Shown: positions 8,882 to 17,282 of the stretch, piece after piece | How the letters are laid out: the number at the start of each line of letters is the position of its first letter | How positions within the stretch are numbered: position 1 is the stretch's first letter | Assembly: GCF_001643235.1 (NCBI RefSeq) | Contig: NZ_LQWY01000019.1 | Span: 1-59,867, forward strand | Source: Domibacillus aminovorans | GTDB lineage: Bacteria; Bacillota; Bacilli; Bacillales; Domibacillaceae | Direction: 5' to 3' | DNA length: 59,867 bases | Position numbers and translations under genes: made by a program | The notes under the pieces: model-generated | What the model was told of the DNA's origin: nothing | Databases searched by the model: none | The model's input: only the letters and a program-made list of their open reading frames with translations

Positions 8882-9826
8882 TTGAACGTATTGATTATAG
8901 GATACTTTAACGAACATTCTAAACAGAGAGTGATTTATTCGTTCCCGGATCACTGGAAAATCAGAATTGTTGAACCTGAACATGTTGACGAGTTTATTAG
9001 TGATGCGGATGTGTTAATCCCAGAGCATATTAAAGTAAACGAAGCATTATTGAACAAAGCTCGAAATTTAAAGTGTGTTCAAACGGGTGCGGGTTTTGAT
9101 AATGTTGATATTGAAGCTTGTACAAAAAGAAAAATCTGGGTGAGTAATGCGGCTGGGGTAAATGCAAATGCAGTAGCAGAACATATTATGGCTTTAATTC
9201 TTGGTTATTATAAGAACATCTCATTTTTGGATCAATTTATGAAGAATAGAGAAGATGAAACTAAACTGGAGTACGTAGGCGGTGAGTTACTTGGAAAAAC
9301 AATTGGTACTATAGGTTTTGGGGCCATTGGATCCAGAGTTGCTGAACTGGCAAAAGCCTTTAAGATGCAAGTGCTTGCGTACGACCCGAATAAAAATATT
9401 GAAAGTGATGACGTTGAAATGGTTGATTTGAATACACTGATTAAAAATTCTGATGTTATTACAATCAATACTTTTCTTAACGAATCTACAAGGAATTTGG
9501 TCGACAAAACGTTCTTGAATAAAATGAAAAACGATGCGTTACTTGTGAATACGGCAAGAGGACCTATTGTATGTGAAGACGATTTGATTGAAGCTCTAAA
9601 GAATAATGTGATTGGCGGTGCATGTCTTGATGTATTCACTGAGGAGCCTTTAAGCTTGGACAGTGAGCTAAGAACTTTGAACAATGTTATCATAACCCCT
9701 CATACAGCAGGTATGCCTGATGGTACAAAGTTTCATAAAGAAAGGTACCGTTACTTTGTTCAAAATATATTGAAAATACAGAATAATGAAATGCCACAAA
9801 ACAATTTAAATCAACTAAAAGTGTAA
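8882..9826 (+). CDS. D-isomer-specific 2-hydroxyacid dehydrogenase
   Basis: The protein is 314 residues from a TTG at 8882, which is preceded by AAGGAG at good spacing. The Rossmann motif GTIGFGAIGSRV lies near residue 143. The catalytic arginine is in NTARGPIV, the glutamate in FTEEPL and the histidine in ITPHTAG, so the active site is complete. It interconverts a 2-keto acid and a D-2-hydroxy acid with NAD(P)H, like glyoxylate/hydroxypyruvate or phosphoglycerate dehydrogenases. It is the last gene of the operon, just before a terminator. Confidence 0.85.
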   Translation: MNVLIIGYFNEHSKQRVIYSFPDHWKIRIVEPEHVDEFISDADVLIPEHIKVNEALLNKARNLKCVQTGAGFDNVDIEACTKRKIWVSNAAGVNANAVAEHIMALILGYYKNISFLDQFMKNREDETKLEYVGGELLGKTIGTIGFGAIGSRVAELAKAFKMQVLAYDPNKNIESDDVEMVDLNTLIKNSDVITINTFLNESTRNLVDKTFLNKMKNDALLVNTARGPIVCEDDLIEALKNNVIGGACLDVFTEEPLSLDSELRTLNNVIITPHTAGMPDGTKFHKERYRYFVQNILKIQNNEMPQNNLNQLKV

Positions 9827-9849
9827 GATCTCGTATAATGCTTTTCATT

Positions 9850-9887
9850 GCCCTCTTAGCTCTCTTAAAGGAGGGCTATTTTTTATT
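9850..9887 (+). terminator. Rho-independent terminator of the transport/catabolic operon
   Basis: GCCCTC pairs with GAGGGC 15 bases later, followed by a T-rich run. It lies 24 bases after the dehydrogenase stop. Confidence 0.75.
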
Positions 9888-9892
9888 GTTTA

Positions 9893-9922
9893 ATAGAAGA
9901 AACACGACAAAATTCAGCTGTT
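9893..9922. repeat. 30-bp dispersed repeat, copy 1
   Basis: ATAGAAGAAACACGACAAAA followed by TTCAGCTGTT is repeated at 53921-53950 with a single mismatch. The second copy sits inside a left-type transposon-like end, so this one may be a scrap of such an end. Confidence 0.6.
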
Positions 9923-10087
9923 ACTTTATAAGTTTTAGGAGGGTTTTAATTTTCACACCTGCTTAAAAGCAAAGCTGCGCCTAATAACAAGAATAGAGGG
10001 ATTGTTTTTTGACCATGATTACCGCTCCTTTTCTTTATTTCTCAAGATAATTTCATGTTAACAAAAAAAGCGCTCGTAAACTGAAAA

Positions 10088-10120
10088 AAAAGCACTCCTG
10101 TTTTCAACAGGAATGCTTTT
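10088..10120. terminator. Bidirectional terminator-like hairpin
   Basis: AAAAGCACTCCTGTT and AACAGGAATGCTTTT form a near-perfect stem with a 3-base loop, with A- and T-runs on both sides. Confidence 0.6.
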
Positions 10121-10122
10121 AA

Positions 10123-10190
10123 TGTTGTGTACTAATAAAGTTGTTTAAAAATGAAAGCCGATACTAAAGATAGTGTCGGCTCTTGCTATA
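10123..10190 (+). repeat. Right-type transposon-like end, subfamily 2 (Ry)
   Basis: TGTTGTGTACTAATAAA begins with TGT and is exactly 17 bases before the core GTTGTTTAAAA, the spacing seen in all other ends of this window. It is followed by GCCGATACT...AGTGTCGGC, a hairpin. The same AAAGCCGA(T/C)AC block follows the related end at 27841. Confidence 0.5.
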
Positions 10191-10264
10191 TACGATACAA
10201 TTAAGTAAGAATATTCGTTATTCGGATATTAATCGAGGTCGCTGAAACAACTTTTGATTGCTCA

Positions 10265-10489
10265 ATGGAAGCACCAGTTCAAAGGTATTTTGAGGATTTA
10301 AAATCAACAGATAAAGAAATCCAATATGAAGCTTATAAGAATTTATTAACTATAACAGAAAAAGAAGTAGACTGGGCATATGAAGTTTGGGATCAATTAT
10401 TACAAGACCTAAACAATCGTGATAATCATAAAAGATCACGTGCAGCACAAATTCTTTCTAATTTAGCAATAAGTGATCCAGAGAAATGA
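10265..10489 (+). pseudogene. HEAT-repeat-like protein, truncated N-terminal fragment
   Basis: The 74 residues (FEDLKSTDKEIQYEAYKNLL, then DNHKRSRAAQILSNLAISDP) resemble the start of a Bacillus HEAT-repeat protein that is normally about three times longer. The frame ends right after SDPEK, where the family usually continues, so this is probably a truncated copy. The reading starts just after a right-type repeat end. No clear ribosome binding site precedes the ATG. Confidence 0.45.
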
Positions 10490-10538
10490 AAAAGAGGTAA
10501 AATAGAGGGAAATAAATGGTTTGATAATCAATGGAGTA

Positions 10539-10585
10539 AATGGAGCTATTTGTTAAAAAACGGAACAAACAGCTTCATTGTTTTG
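10539..10585. terminator. Terminator between the HEAT fragment and the MATE gene
   Basis: Arms AATGGAGCTATTTGTT and AACAAACAGCTTCATT, with two mismatches, enclose a 9-base loop. T-rich tracts on either side suit both converging genes. Confidence 0.6.
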
Positions 10586-10590
10586 TAAGT

Positions 10591-11967
10591 TTAATTCAAT
10601 AATGTTTTTAAGGGTTTCTTTTTCCAGATAAAATGATGATAAGTAGATTGAGCGATCAGATTAACTATAAATGCAACAGGGTATGCGCACCATATACCTT
10701 TGATACCAAGTTCGGTGTAATGCGACAAAAAGTAGGCAGTCGGTACCTCAATCAGCCAAATACTCGCAATTGTAAACAGCGTAGGCCACAAAACAGTACC
10801 TGTTGCTCGCATTGTTGCAGACAGAGATTGCATATGACCAAAAAGTACATAACCCCAACATGAAATGACAATAAGGCTTTTGGCAATCTCGATCGTTTCA
10901 GCATTAGTTAAAAACACCTTTAAAATGGGATCAGAGAAGAGATAAACAACCAGTATGAGGCCTCCACCAAGGAGATAATTCAGTTTAATCCCTAATTTCG
11001 TAATATTTTGGATAGTAGAAGTTTTCCCCGATCCAATTGCTTGAGCAACAAAGACTGAAATCGCAATGGAAATACTCATTGCAGGAATTTGTATATAGCT
11101 TACAAGTTGATTCACAATACCATATGCAGCTGTGGCATTGGAACCATAATCGTTGACGAATGTAATGACAGCGACTTCCGACATGGCGATCGCAACCATA
11201 CTAATACTAGTAGGAATCGCTAATGTCAGTAAGCTTTTTAATATCGCACCTTTTAAATGGAAGTTTTTCAAAATTGTTTGATCGAGTTTCAGCACATGGT
11301 TTGTTTTGTGTAAGTATGCTAACAGCAACACAAAGGTAATGAAATTGGATAATACAGCTGCATATGCAGCGCCATTTAATCCGAATTTAGGTAACCCAAG
11401 CCAACCGAACATAAGAATCGGTAGCAGTGAGATATTTAACATGATACTAATAACTAAAGAATAAAAGGGCGTTTTGGAATCGCCGACACCCCTCATAAAA
11501 GTGGTATATGCTATATACAAGAAAGTAATGGGCAACGTAACAAACAATATTCGAGCATAGTTTACACTTTCAAGAAGGATATTCTCAGGTGTTCCCATCC
11601 ATTTCAAAATATTCTCTGTAAAGATGCTGCCAAAAATGGTGATCACAACCGAAGCAATCATTGTAAAAGCTAGCGTGACGCCAACGACTTCCTTCGTTTT
11701 TGGAATATTTCCCCCACCATAAGATTGCCCAACCAGAATCGAGCTTCCTGAACCAATTCCAATTGCGAAGGATATAAGGAAAAAGAGTAATGGGAAGAAT
11801 GCCGAAATAGCTGCGAGTGCATTCACTCCAAGTGTTTGCCCAACGATGATAATTCCAAAGACTTGACCTAATGATTGTAAGACACTGGCGAAAATTACAG
11901 GGATGAGAAAAGCAATCATAGGTTTAGCTATTGGCATAGCATTATTTTCATTATTAGATTTATTCAT
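10591..11967 (-). CDS. MATE-family multidrug efflux transporter
   Basis: The 458-residue protein has twelve hydrophobic segments in two similar halves, the NorM/DinF-type layout of MATE exporters. Typical early motifs are PVIFASVLQSLGQ and ISFAIGIGSGSSILVGQSYG. It would use a sodium or proton gradient to expel cationic drugs or metabolites. The ATG follows AGGAGTG, which overlaps the stop of the upstream DUF2087 gene, so the two genes form an operon. The 3' end meets a bidirectional terminator. Confidence 0.9.
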   Translation of the reverse strand: MNKSNNENNAMPIAKPMIAFLIPVIFASVLQSLGQVFGIIIVGQTLGVNALAAISAFFPLLFFLISFAIGIGSGSSILVGQSYGGGNIPKTKEVVGVTLAFTMIASVVITIFGSIFTENILKWMGTPENILLESVNYARILFVTLPITFLYIAYTTFMRGVGDSKTPFYSLVISIMLNISLLPILMFGWLGLPKFGLNGAAYAAVLSNFITFVLLLAYLHKTNHVLKLDQTILKNFHLKGAILKSLLTLAIPTSISMVAIAMSEVAVITFVNDYGSNATAAYGIVNQLVSYIQIPAMSISIAISVFVAQAIGSGKTSTIQNITKLGIKLNYLLGGGLILVVYLFSDPILKVFLTNAETIEIAKSLIVISCWGYVLFGHMQSLSATMRATGTVLWPTLFTIASIWLIEVPTAYFLSHYTELGIKGIWCAYPVAFIVNLIAQSTYHHFIWKKKPLKTLLN

Positions 11968-11980
11968 TGAAATTTCACTC

Positions 11981-12421
11981 CTATAAAAGCTGATTTATTT
12001 CTTTTTCTGTATAGATGACGTCACTTTCGAATTGCTTTGTGATTTCCCGAAGAACAATCAGTCGTTGTTTTTCTTTCGTAGGAAATTTCTTTAATCGTCC
12101 ACTTACCCCTTCTGGTAAAAACTTCTTAATGATTTCTTGTTGTTCCTCTTCTGTAACAGCGTATCGATCATCGACCATTTTGGCTGTCTTATGAGGAGGT
12201 ATAAAGGCTGGCGCATACTCGTCTTTTTCTTTTAATAGTTCCATAATCGCCAAAAAGGTCTTTGCTTGACGTTCCTTCTGTTTTAACTTCTCGTAAGGAT
12301 AAATAATCCCCTTTTCTATTTTCTTGCCGCATAACAGGCAAATATAAGAATCTTTTTCCTGAATATATCCTTGTTTCAGTTCTGCTAATGAGGCATTCCA
12401 AAAAGAATCCGATATCTCCAT
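11981..12421 (-). CDS. DUF2087-domain protein, C-terminally short
   Basis: About 146 residues from the ATG at 12421; a TTG at 12442 could add seven. The N-terminal half contains a CxxC pair (YICLLCGKKI) that may bind zinc. The C-terminal half (FLPEGVSGRLKKFPTKEKQR) matches the start of DUF2087, but the protein stops at YTEKEINQLL, where family members usually run on for some 30-40 residues. Either the domain is clipped or this is a short variant. It lies upstream of and is transcribed with the MATE pump, suggesting a regulatory or accessory role. Function unknown. Confidence 0.55.
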   Translation of the reverse strand: MEISDSFWNASLAELKQGYIQEKDSYICLLCGKKIEKGIIYPYEKLKQKERQAKTFLAIMELLKEKDEYAPAFIPPHKTAKMVDDRYAVTEEEQQEIIKKFLPEGVSGRLKKFPTKEKQRLIVLREITKQFESDVIYTEKEINQLL

Positions 12422-12469
12422 TATATAAACACATCCAATCAAAGTTTACTGAAATGCAAACATATAATA

Positions 12470-12570
12470 TAAATGTTTGGTTAATAACGAACATATTAAT
12501 ATATAATTTATTTGTTGTCAATTCAATAAACAAACAAATTACATGTATGTTTGTTTATGAACAAACATAA
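12470..12570. promoter_or_regulatory. Inverted AAACAAACA/TGTTTGTTT repeats upstream of the DUF2087-MATE operon
   Basis: Several copies of an (A)AACAAACAT or ATGTTTGTTT motif cluster here, including facing arms ATAAACAAAC and GTTTGTTTAT. The cluster lies at the promoter side of the minus-strand operon and looks like a multi-site operator. The binding protein is unknown. Confidence 0.4.
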
Positions 12571-12922
12571 TTAAATAAAGTTTATTTCTGATGAACGAAA
12601 CATAACTCTAAAGAATCTAGTTCAAAATCATAAATTCTAGAAAAAATCAGAAGATATGAATAATAACAAGCATATAAAAAAGTCGATTCCTAATTAGGAA
12701 ATCGACTTTTTTATATTGATGTTTGCCTAGCGTACAAAATTTCCGAAATGCTGGCGGTACCTCCATTAGAGGTAGTATGCCAAGTTTGTGTACCTCAACC
12801 TATCAGCAAAGTAAAGGTCATGAAATCGGCAATTGGCTATTACATTGGGCGTGAGCGGAACATGGGTGTCTAATTATGAACTTTATGAGCATCAAATTTT
12901 TATTGTAAAACATATGAAAAAT
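12571..12922. other. Intergenic region, terminator plus unrecognised remnants
   Basis: Apart from the terminator at 12676-12712, nothing is recognised. The stretch 12800-12880 is more GC-rich than the flanks and may be a gene scrap. Confidence 0.3.
12676..12712. terminator. Strong bidirectional terminator
   Basis: AAAAAAGTCGATT and AAATCGACTTTTTT form a stem with A/T runs at both ends. Confidence 0.75.
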
Positions 12923-13774
12923 TTATATTTCTAATCCGGCAATTCCGAAGGCGCCGGGACCACCGTGGGTAGAAATGACGGCACCAGCTTCAATCCATGT
13001 TACGTGTTTGAAACCGGCTTCTTCAGCGATTTCATCAACCCGCCTTTTAATGCTTTCATCCAGTCCGATTGAATAAAGGAAATACAGCTGTCCTTTATCA
13101 ATATTGTACTCATTTAAATAATCGCGCATCATTTTCTCTATGACGCGGCTCATTTTTCCGCGATATTTTTTTGTCGATACAAGCTTGCCATCAACTAATT
13201 CAATGAGCGGCTTAATTTTCAGCAAAGATCCGCTGAGATAAGCGGCGTTTGAGACACGGCCGCCTGCTCTTAAAAAATCGAGGCTGCCGGGAACGAACGC
13301 GAGTCGAGACTGAGGAACCTGTGATTCGATTTTTTCGATTAAACGGGCAGGGTCAATAGAAGGCTCCGCTTTCAGCAGGGAAACAGCATACATAACAATC
13401 GCCATCAGTCCGCCTGACACGTTCAAGGCGTCAATAAGAAAAATATCGTCAAATTCTTTCGCTGCGATGGTCGCGTTCTGAAAAGAAGAAGAGGCACGCG
13501 ACGTGTAGCCGATGTGAATAATGATGCAACCGGGAAAGTCCGCTTTGATCTTCGTGAAAAAATCATGATATTCATTGGAATTGGTGGATGTGGTAGAAGG
13601 TATTTTTTTCGTGCGTTCATAGTAGTCATAAATATCGGCAACGGGTATGAAGCCGTCCAAATAATCCTGTCCGTCCATGATGACATGCATCGGGACGACC
13701 TGGACACCATATTTTTGAGCTAAATCGCCTCGTAAATCTGCTCCGCTCTCGGTCGAAAAAATAATTTCCCGCAT
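12923..13774 (-). CDS. DegV-family fatty-acid-binding protein
   Basis: The 283-residue protein begins MREIIFSTESGADL and carries the DegV motifs KIPSTTSTNSNEYHDFF and HIGYTSRASSSF, whose Ser/Thr residues hold the fatty acid carboxylate. DegV/FakB proteins present fatty acids to FakA kinase in the cytoplasm. The start at 13774 is fixed by GGAGGAG seven bases upstream. The gene is richer in G+C than its surroundings and uses different codons, hinting at transfer from a B. subtilis-like donor. No FakA is nearby. Confidence 0.85.
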   Translation of the reverse strand: MREIIFSTESGADLRGDLAQKYGVQVVPMHVIMDGQDYLDGFIPVADIYDYYERTKKIPSTTSTNSNEYHDFFTKIKADFPGCIIIHIGYTSRASSSFQNATIAAKEFDDIFLIDALNVSGGLMAIVMYAVSLLKAEPSIDPARLIEKIESQVPQSRLAFVPGSLDFLRAGGRVSNAAYLSGSLLKIKPLIELVDGKLVSTKKYRGKMSRVIEKMMRDYLNEYNIDKGQLYFLYSIGLDESIKRRVDEIAEEAGFKHVTWIEAGAVISTHGGPGAFGIAGLEI

Positions 13775-14229
13775 CGTATCTCCTCCTTGTTTGTTTTGCC
13801 TTACCCGTTTCTTCATAAAGACTTGAATGTTCCTTCATTAGAACCCGAGGAAACGTGTTCTAATAAGGTGCAGCATTTTTTTATATATTGACGGCAGAAT
13901 GAAAGCAGGATCCAGGACTGACTGAAAGAACGAATTCCTATCCATAAGTATACAGGAAAGGGAGTATTTTTAAAATTTGTCTATTGAAGCAATCATCAAA
14001 GCAGCAATGCCAATTGACACAAGCGTTAAGCAGTATAAATAAAGGAGGGTTATTTGGATATTTGATTTTAAAAGAAGTATGAGTAAAACAAGACTGATTT
14101 GATTTACACTATTGAGATTGTGAAGGATTATATTTAACTAATGTAAGCAGAATCGTTGAAAGATGGTATAATTTATTCCAACAACAAAAGAATTTCCAAA
14201 AAACACCTAACAGAAATGAGGGAAAGAAA
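13775..14229. other. Intergenic region with a possible promoter for the VOC gene
   Basis: An extended -10 motif TGGTATAAT lies at 14164-14172 and could drive the VOC gene, though no good -35 is seen. The rest contains short AT-rich remnants only. Confidence 0.35.
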
Positions 14230-14619
14230 ATGATTAATAAAGTTGGTCAAATTATGTTATATGTAAATAACCAAGATGAGTCATTGAAATTTTGGTCAGA
14301 AAAAGTAGGATTTAGTATAGTTTCTGAGGAAGATAACGGGCAAGGGTTGAGATGGATTGAAATTGCTCCAACAAAGGCAACAGAAACAAGTATTATACTC
14401 CACAATAAGAAACTAATTGCAAAAATGCAGCCTGAATTAAACCTTAATACACCTTCGTTAATGTTTTTCTCGGAAAATCTTGATAGTTTGTATAAAGACT
14501 TTTCGGAAAAAAATATCACAGTCGGAAAAATTGTAAGTGTGCCTTCCGGAAGAGTATTTAACTTTGCCGATAATGAGGGAAATTACTTTTCTATAATGGA
14601 AAAAAGTGAGTCTAAATAA
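14230..14619 (+). CDS. VOC-family (glyoxalase/bleomycin resistance-like) protein
   Basis: This 129-residue protein shows the paired beta-alpha-beta-beta-beta units of the vicinal oxygen chelate fold, with openings KVGQIMLYVNNQDESLKFW and a closing VFNFADNEGNYFSIME. Such proteins act in detoxification or antibiotic binding; the substrate is unknown. GAGGGAAAG precedes the ATG. It is monocistronic and followed by a strong terminator. Confidence 0.8.
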   Translation: MINKVGQIMLYVNNQDESLKFWSEKVGFSIVSEEDNGQGLRWIEIAPTKATETSIILHNKKLIAKMQPELNLNTPSLMFFSENLDSLYKDFSEKNITVGKIVSVPSGRVFNFADNEGNYFSIMEKSESK

Positions 14620-14674
14620 AAGAGATAAACATCAAAAAGACTAGCAATTATTTTAGTCGCTAACAAGACAAATT

Positions 14675-14708
14675 AAAAAACCGATTCCATTATAGGAATC
14701 GGTTTTTT
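14675..14708. terminator. Bidirectional terminator between the VOC and MFS genes
   Basis: AAAAAACCGATTCC and GGAATCGGTTTTTT form a perfect 14-bp stem with a 6-base loop, serving the two convergent genes. Confidence 0.85.
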
Positions 14709-14748
14709 ATAGGTAAGAATATTCTATCTTATTGTTCGTTTCATTCAA

Positions 14749-16131
14749 TTATTGCGTTTTTTTCATTAACAATGAAAGGATAACATTGATGATGGCTAAA
14801 ATTAAACTTATGTTAAACACAAGTGATGAACCAGATGCAGCAGCTACAGGTAGCGTAGTTCCATCTGCTAAAGAACTTGCTTGTTGTGCAGAGAAAATCG
14901 ATACCATTATGGCAATCCCAATTGCTCCTGCAACTTGTTGAGATGTTTGAGAAATGGCAATGCCATCTGGATAGTACTGTTTTGGTAATGCATTTAATGT
15001 GTTCGTCTGAACAGATGCAAGGACCATACCGATACCAAGCATCATGACAATATGCGTAATTACCATAATCCATAAGGCTGTTTCGGTTCCATATTGTGCA
15101 TATAAGGCATAACCAATCACAACTAAAATTGTTCCCGGTGTAATGACGGCACGAGGACCATATTTATCAAATAATCGGCCAATCGTCGGGGCAAGTATAC
15201 AGTTTAATACACTACCTGGTAACAGAATAAGCCCTGTTGTAAATGCAGAAACTAATAACGCCATTTGCATAAACATTGGTAAGACAACGAGCATGGAAAG
15301 CATATTTAAAAATGTAATCATATTCATCGCAAGCCCAAGTACGAATTGGGGGTGCTTAAATGCCTTTAAATTTAACATTGGCGTATCCATCTTTGTTTGA
15401 CGAATCGCAAATAAAATAAGCGCGATGAATCCAACAATGACTGTGCTTAGGACAGTCGTGCTTGTCCATCCAAATTCTCCACCGACACTCACGCCATAAA
15501 CAACGCCACCAAATCCAATCGTCGATAAAATGACCGATAAAATATCAATGGATACTTTTCTTATTTCATTGACATTCGGAATATAAATGTAACCGAAAAT
15601 GAGTGAGAATACTAAGAATGGAATCGTAAACCAGAAAATCCAGTGCCACGATAATGTATCTAAAATAAGACCAGCTAATGTTGGACCAAATGCTGGACCA
15701 GCTAAAATGACTAATCCCATGATCCCCATTGCACCACCACGTTTATTCGGTGGGAAGATGGTGAAAATAACATTTTGCGTTAACGGCAAAATAATCGCAA
15801 GCCCTGCTGCTTGAATGACACGTGCTGTTAATAGCACGCTAAATACGGGTGCCAGTGCAGCCACGATTGTTCCAATAATAGATAATGCTACCGATGTAAT
15901 AAACATTTGGCGTGTCGTAAATTTTTGCATTAAAATCCCCGTTACGGGCACTAAAATCCCTAGCGTTAAAAAATAACCTGTTGCCAGCCACTGGATCGTG
16001 GTCGCATCTACACTAAAAATGTTACTTAGTTCGCCTAAGGCAATATTTAAGGCTGTTTCACTGAACAGCCCGACAAAACCTGCTACTAACAGGGCAGTCA
16101 TAATAGGCCCTGTTTTAATTTCTTTATTCAT
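14749..16131 (-). CDS. MFS drug exporter, DHA2 (LmrB/EmrB) type
   Basis: The 460-residue protein has 13-14 hydrophobic segments and DHA2 features: a segment rich in G and P after the fourth helix (LPLTQNVIFTIFPPNKRGGA) and the motif-C-like GPAFGPTLAGLIL. It exports drugs by proton antiport. It lies three bases after the TetR repressor gene on the same strand, reproducing the lmrA-lmrB arrangement of B. subtilis. The specific substrates cannot be read from the sequence. Confidence 0.85.
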   Translation of the reverse strand: MNKEIKTGPIMTALLVAGFVGLFSETALNIALGELSNIFSVDATTIQWLATGYFLTLGILVPVTGILMQKFTTRQMFITSVALSIIGTIVAALAPVFSVLLTARVIQAAGLAIILPLTQNVIFTIFPPNKRGGAMGIMGLVILAGPAFGPTLAGLILDTLSWHWIFWFTIPFLVFSLIFGYIYIPNVNEIRKVSIDILSVILSTIGFGGVVYGVSVGGEFGWTSTTVLSTVIVGFIALILFAIRQTKMDTPMLNLKAFKHPQFVLGLAMNMITFLNMLSMLVVLPMFMQMALLVSAFTTGLILLPGSVLNCILAPTIGRLFDKYGPRAVITPGTILVVIGYALYAQYGTETALWIMVITHIVMMLGIGMVLASVQTNTLNALPKQYYPDGIAISQTSQQVAGAIGIAIMVSIFSAQQASSLADGTTLPVAAASGSSLVFNISLILAIINVILSLLMKKTQ

Positions 16132-16134
16132 GTG

Positions 16135-16695
16135 TTAAAACTCCTTCAATAAATTGGGTAATATTTTCGATATGGTTCTTAAAGGATCTGTTGATTTTTG
16201 CGTTAAACAAAGCATCATCGCACCTTCGATAGAAGCTGTCATGAATAATGAAACAGAGGAAGCGGATTCAATTGAAAAGCCATCTGTTAATAGTTTATTA
16301 CGGTAGATGTCCTGAATTTTTTCATAAAGTGCTCCACAAGCATTTCTTACAGGTTCACTTAATGATGCCATTTCGCTCACAATACTACTAAACGTATAGC
16401 CTGTAATCGTACCGTCTGTTTCCAAGTTCGTAATTAACTTTTCAATCATTGCATGTGTTGCTTCTTGTGTTGACGGATGTTGTTGGAAAATCGATTCAAT
16501 ATCCGTCGTAATCGCTTCATTTAAAGATTGTAGACAAGCAATTAATAATTCTTCTTTTCCATTCGGAAAATGATGATAGAGAGCACCTTTTGTAATATTA
16601 CAAGCTTTCAATAGTTCATTTAGCCCAACACCCTTATATCCTTTTTGCTGAAAGAGCTTTGTCGCTATGTCGACCATTAGCGATTTTGTATCCAT
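16135..16695 (-). CDS. TetR-family repressor, LmrA/YxaF type
   Basis: The 186-residue protein has an N-terminal helix-turn-helix (GYKGVGLNELLKACNITKGA followed by LYHHFPNGKEELL) and a C-terminal domain like LmrA/YxaF. It probably represses its own operon with the downstream exporter until drug binds. A near-perfect palindromic operator lies directly upstream of its ribosome binding site. The MFS gene follows after three bases. Confidence 0.85.
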   Translation of the reverse strand: MDTKSLMVDIATKLFQQKGYKGVGLNELLKACNITKGALYHHFPNGKEELLIACLQSLNEAITTDIESIFQQHPSTQEATHAMIEKLITNLETDGTITGYTFSSIVSEMASLSEPVRNACGALYEKIQDIYRNKLLTDGFSIESASSVSLFMTASIEGAMMLCLTQKSTDPLRTISKILPNLLKEF

Positions 16696-16713
16696 TTTTG
16701 ATTATTCCTCCTA

Positions 16714-16731
16714 ACATACCGATCGGTCTGT
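16714..16731. promoter_or_regulatory. TetR-type operator of the lmrAB-like operon
   Basis: ACATACCGATCGGTCTGT is an inverted repeat with one mismatch centred on ACCGATCGGT. It lies just upstream of the repressor start, the usual site for LmrA/QacR-like autoregulation. Confidence 0.75.
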
Positions 16732-17050
16732 TTACTACTATAACAAAATTATTTCCTATGATGTAAGTGTTTTTTATTCTCTTGTACAAGATGAGCTCAC
16801 AATTTAGACATAAAAAGGGCGCGTTTGTTCTATATTCGGCTTCCGAAATATCTCTTGAAATCAAGCATCATTAAAAGTGCACTGCACATTTTTACTGATG
16901 CTTTTTCATTTGTTCAATTTATTTGGAAAAACCGGAGTTTGTTTAATAGGAAAATGAAAGAAGTCGTATTAAGTTAATTTTTGAAGATTACTTTTATCAT
17001 TAAAATGAAAGGCTATGTTCTTAAAGATTGTTGCTACAAATATTAAAAAG

Positions 17051-17080
17051 AGAGGACTTTACAAGAAAGTCCTCTTTCTG
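17051..17080. terminator. Terminator-like hairpin
   Basis: AGAGGACTTT and AAAGTCCTCT form a perfect 10-bp stem with a 5-base loop. Short T-runs lie on both strands. No gene ends nearby, so it may belong to a lost gene. Confidence 0.5.
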
Positions 17081-17196
17081 CGTCTGTTCTTTTGTTAAAG
17101 CCCCCGTTAATTTAAGTGCAGAAATTCACAAATCAGTAGCTTTTTTGTTACTGAGTTAAGAATTGAAATAGTCTAATAAAAAAACGAAAAACACCA

Positions 17197-17223
17197 TTGA
17201 CAATGCATTAGTTTTTTTATAAT
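17197..17223 (+). promoter_or_regulatory. Putative promoter of the GrpB-family gene
   Basis: TTGACA (17197-17202) and TATAAT (17218-17223) are both consensus, but separated by only 15 bases, shorter than the ideal 17. Confidence 0.5.
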
Positions 17224-17282
17224 CTGACACGATGCACAAAATTAATCAAACGAAATAAAATTCAAAGAATGGGGTGTATCTA

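Larger units (their letters stand above)
9923..10264. other. Intergenic region with repeat scraps and a right-type end
   Basis: No complete gene is seen. On the minus strand near 9950-10010 a short hydrophobic reading (PLFLLLGAALLLSRC) is open but lacks an in-frame start, so it may be a broken small protein. A terminator-like hairpin (10088-10120) and a right-type end (10123-10190) follow. Confidence 0.4.
16732..17282. other. Intergenic region with a hairpin and a promoter
   Basis: Contents seen: a hairpin at 17051-17075, a CCCCCGTTAATTTAA motif near 17102 that recurs in variant form inside left-type repeat ends, and a promoter-like sequence for the GrpB gene. No gene is recognised. Confidence 0.4.
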
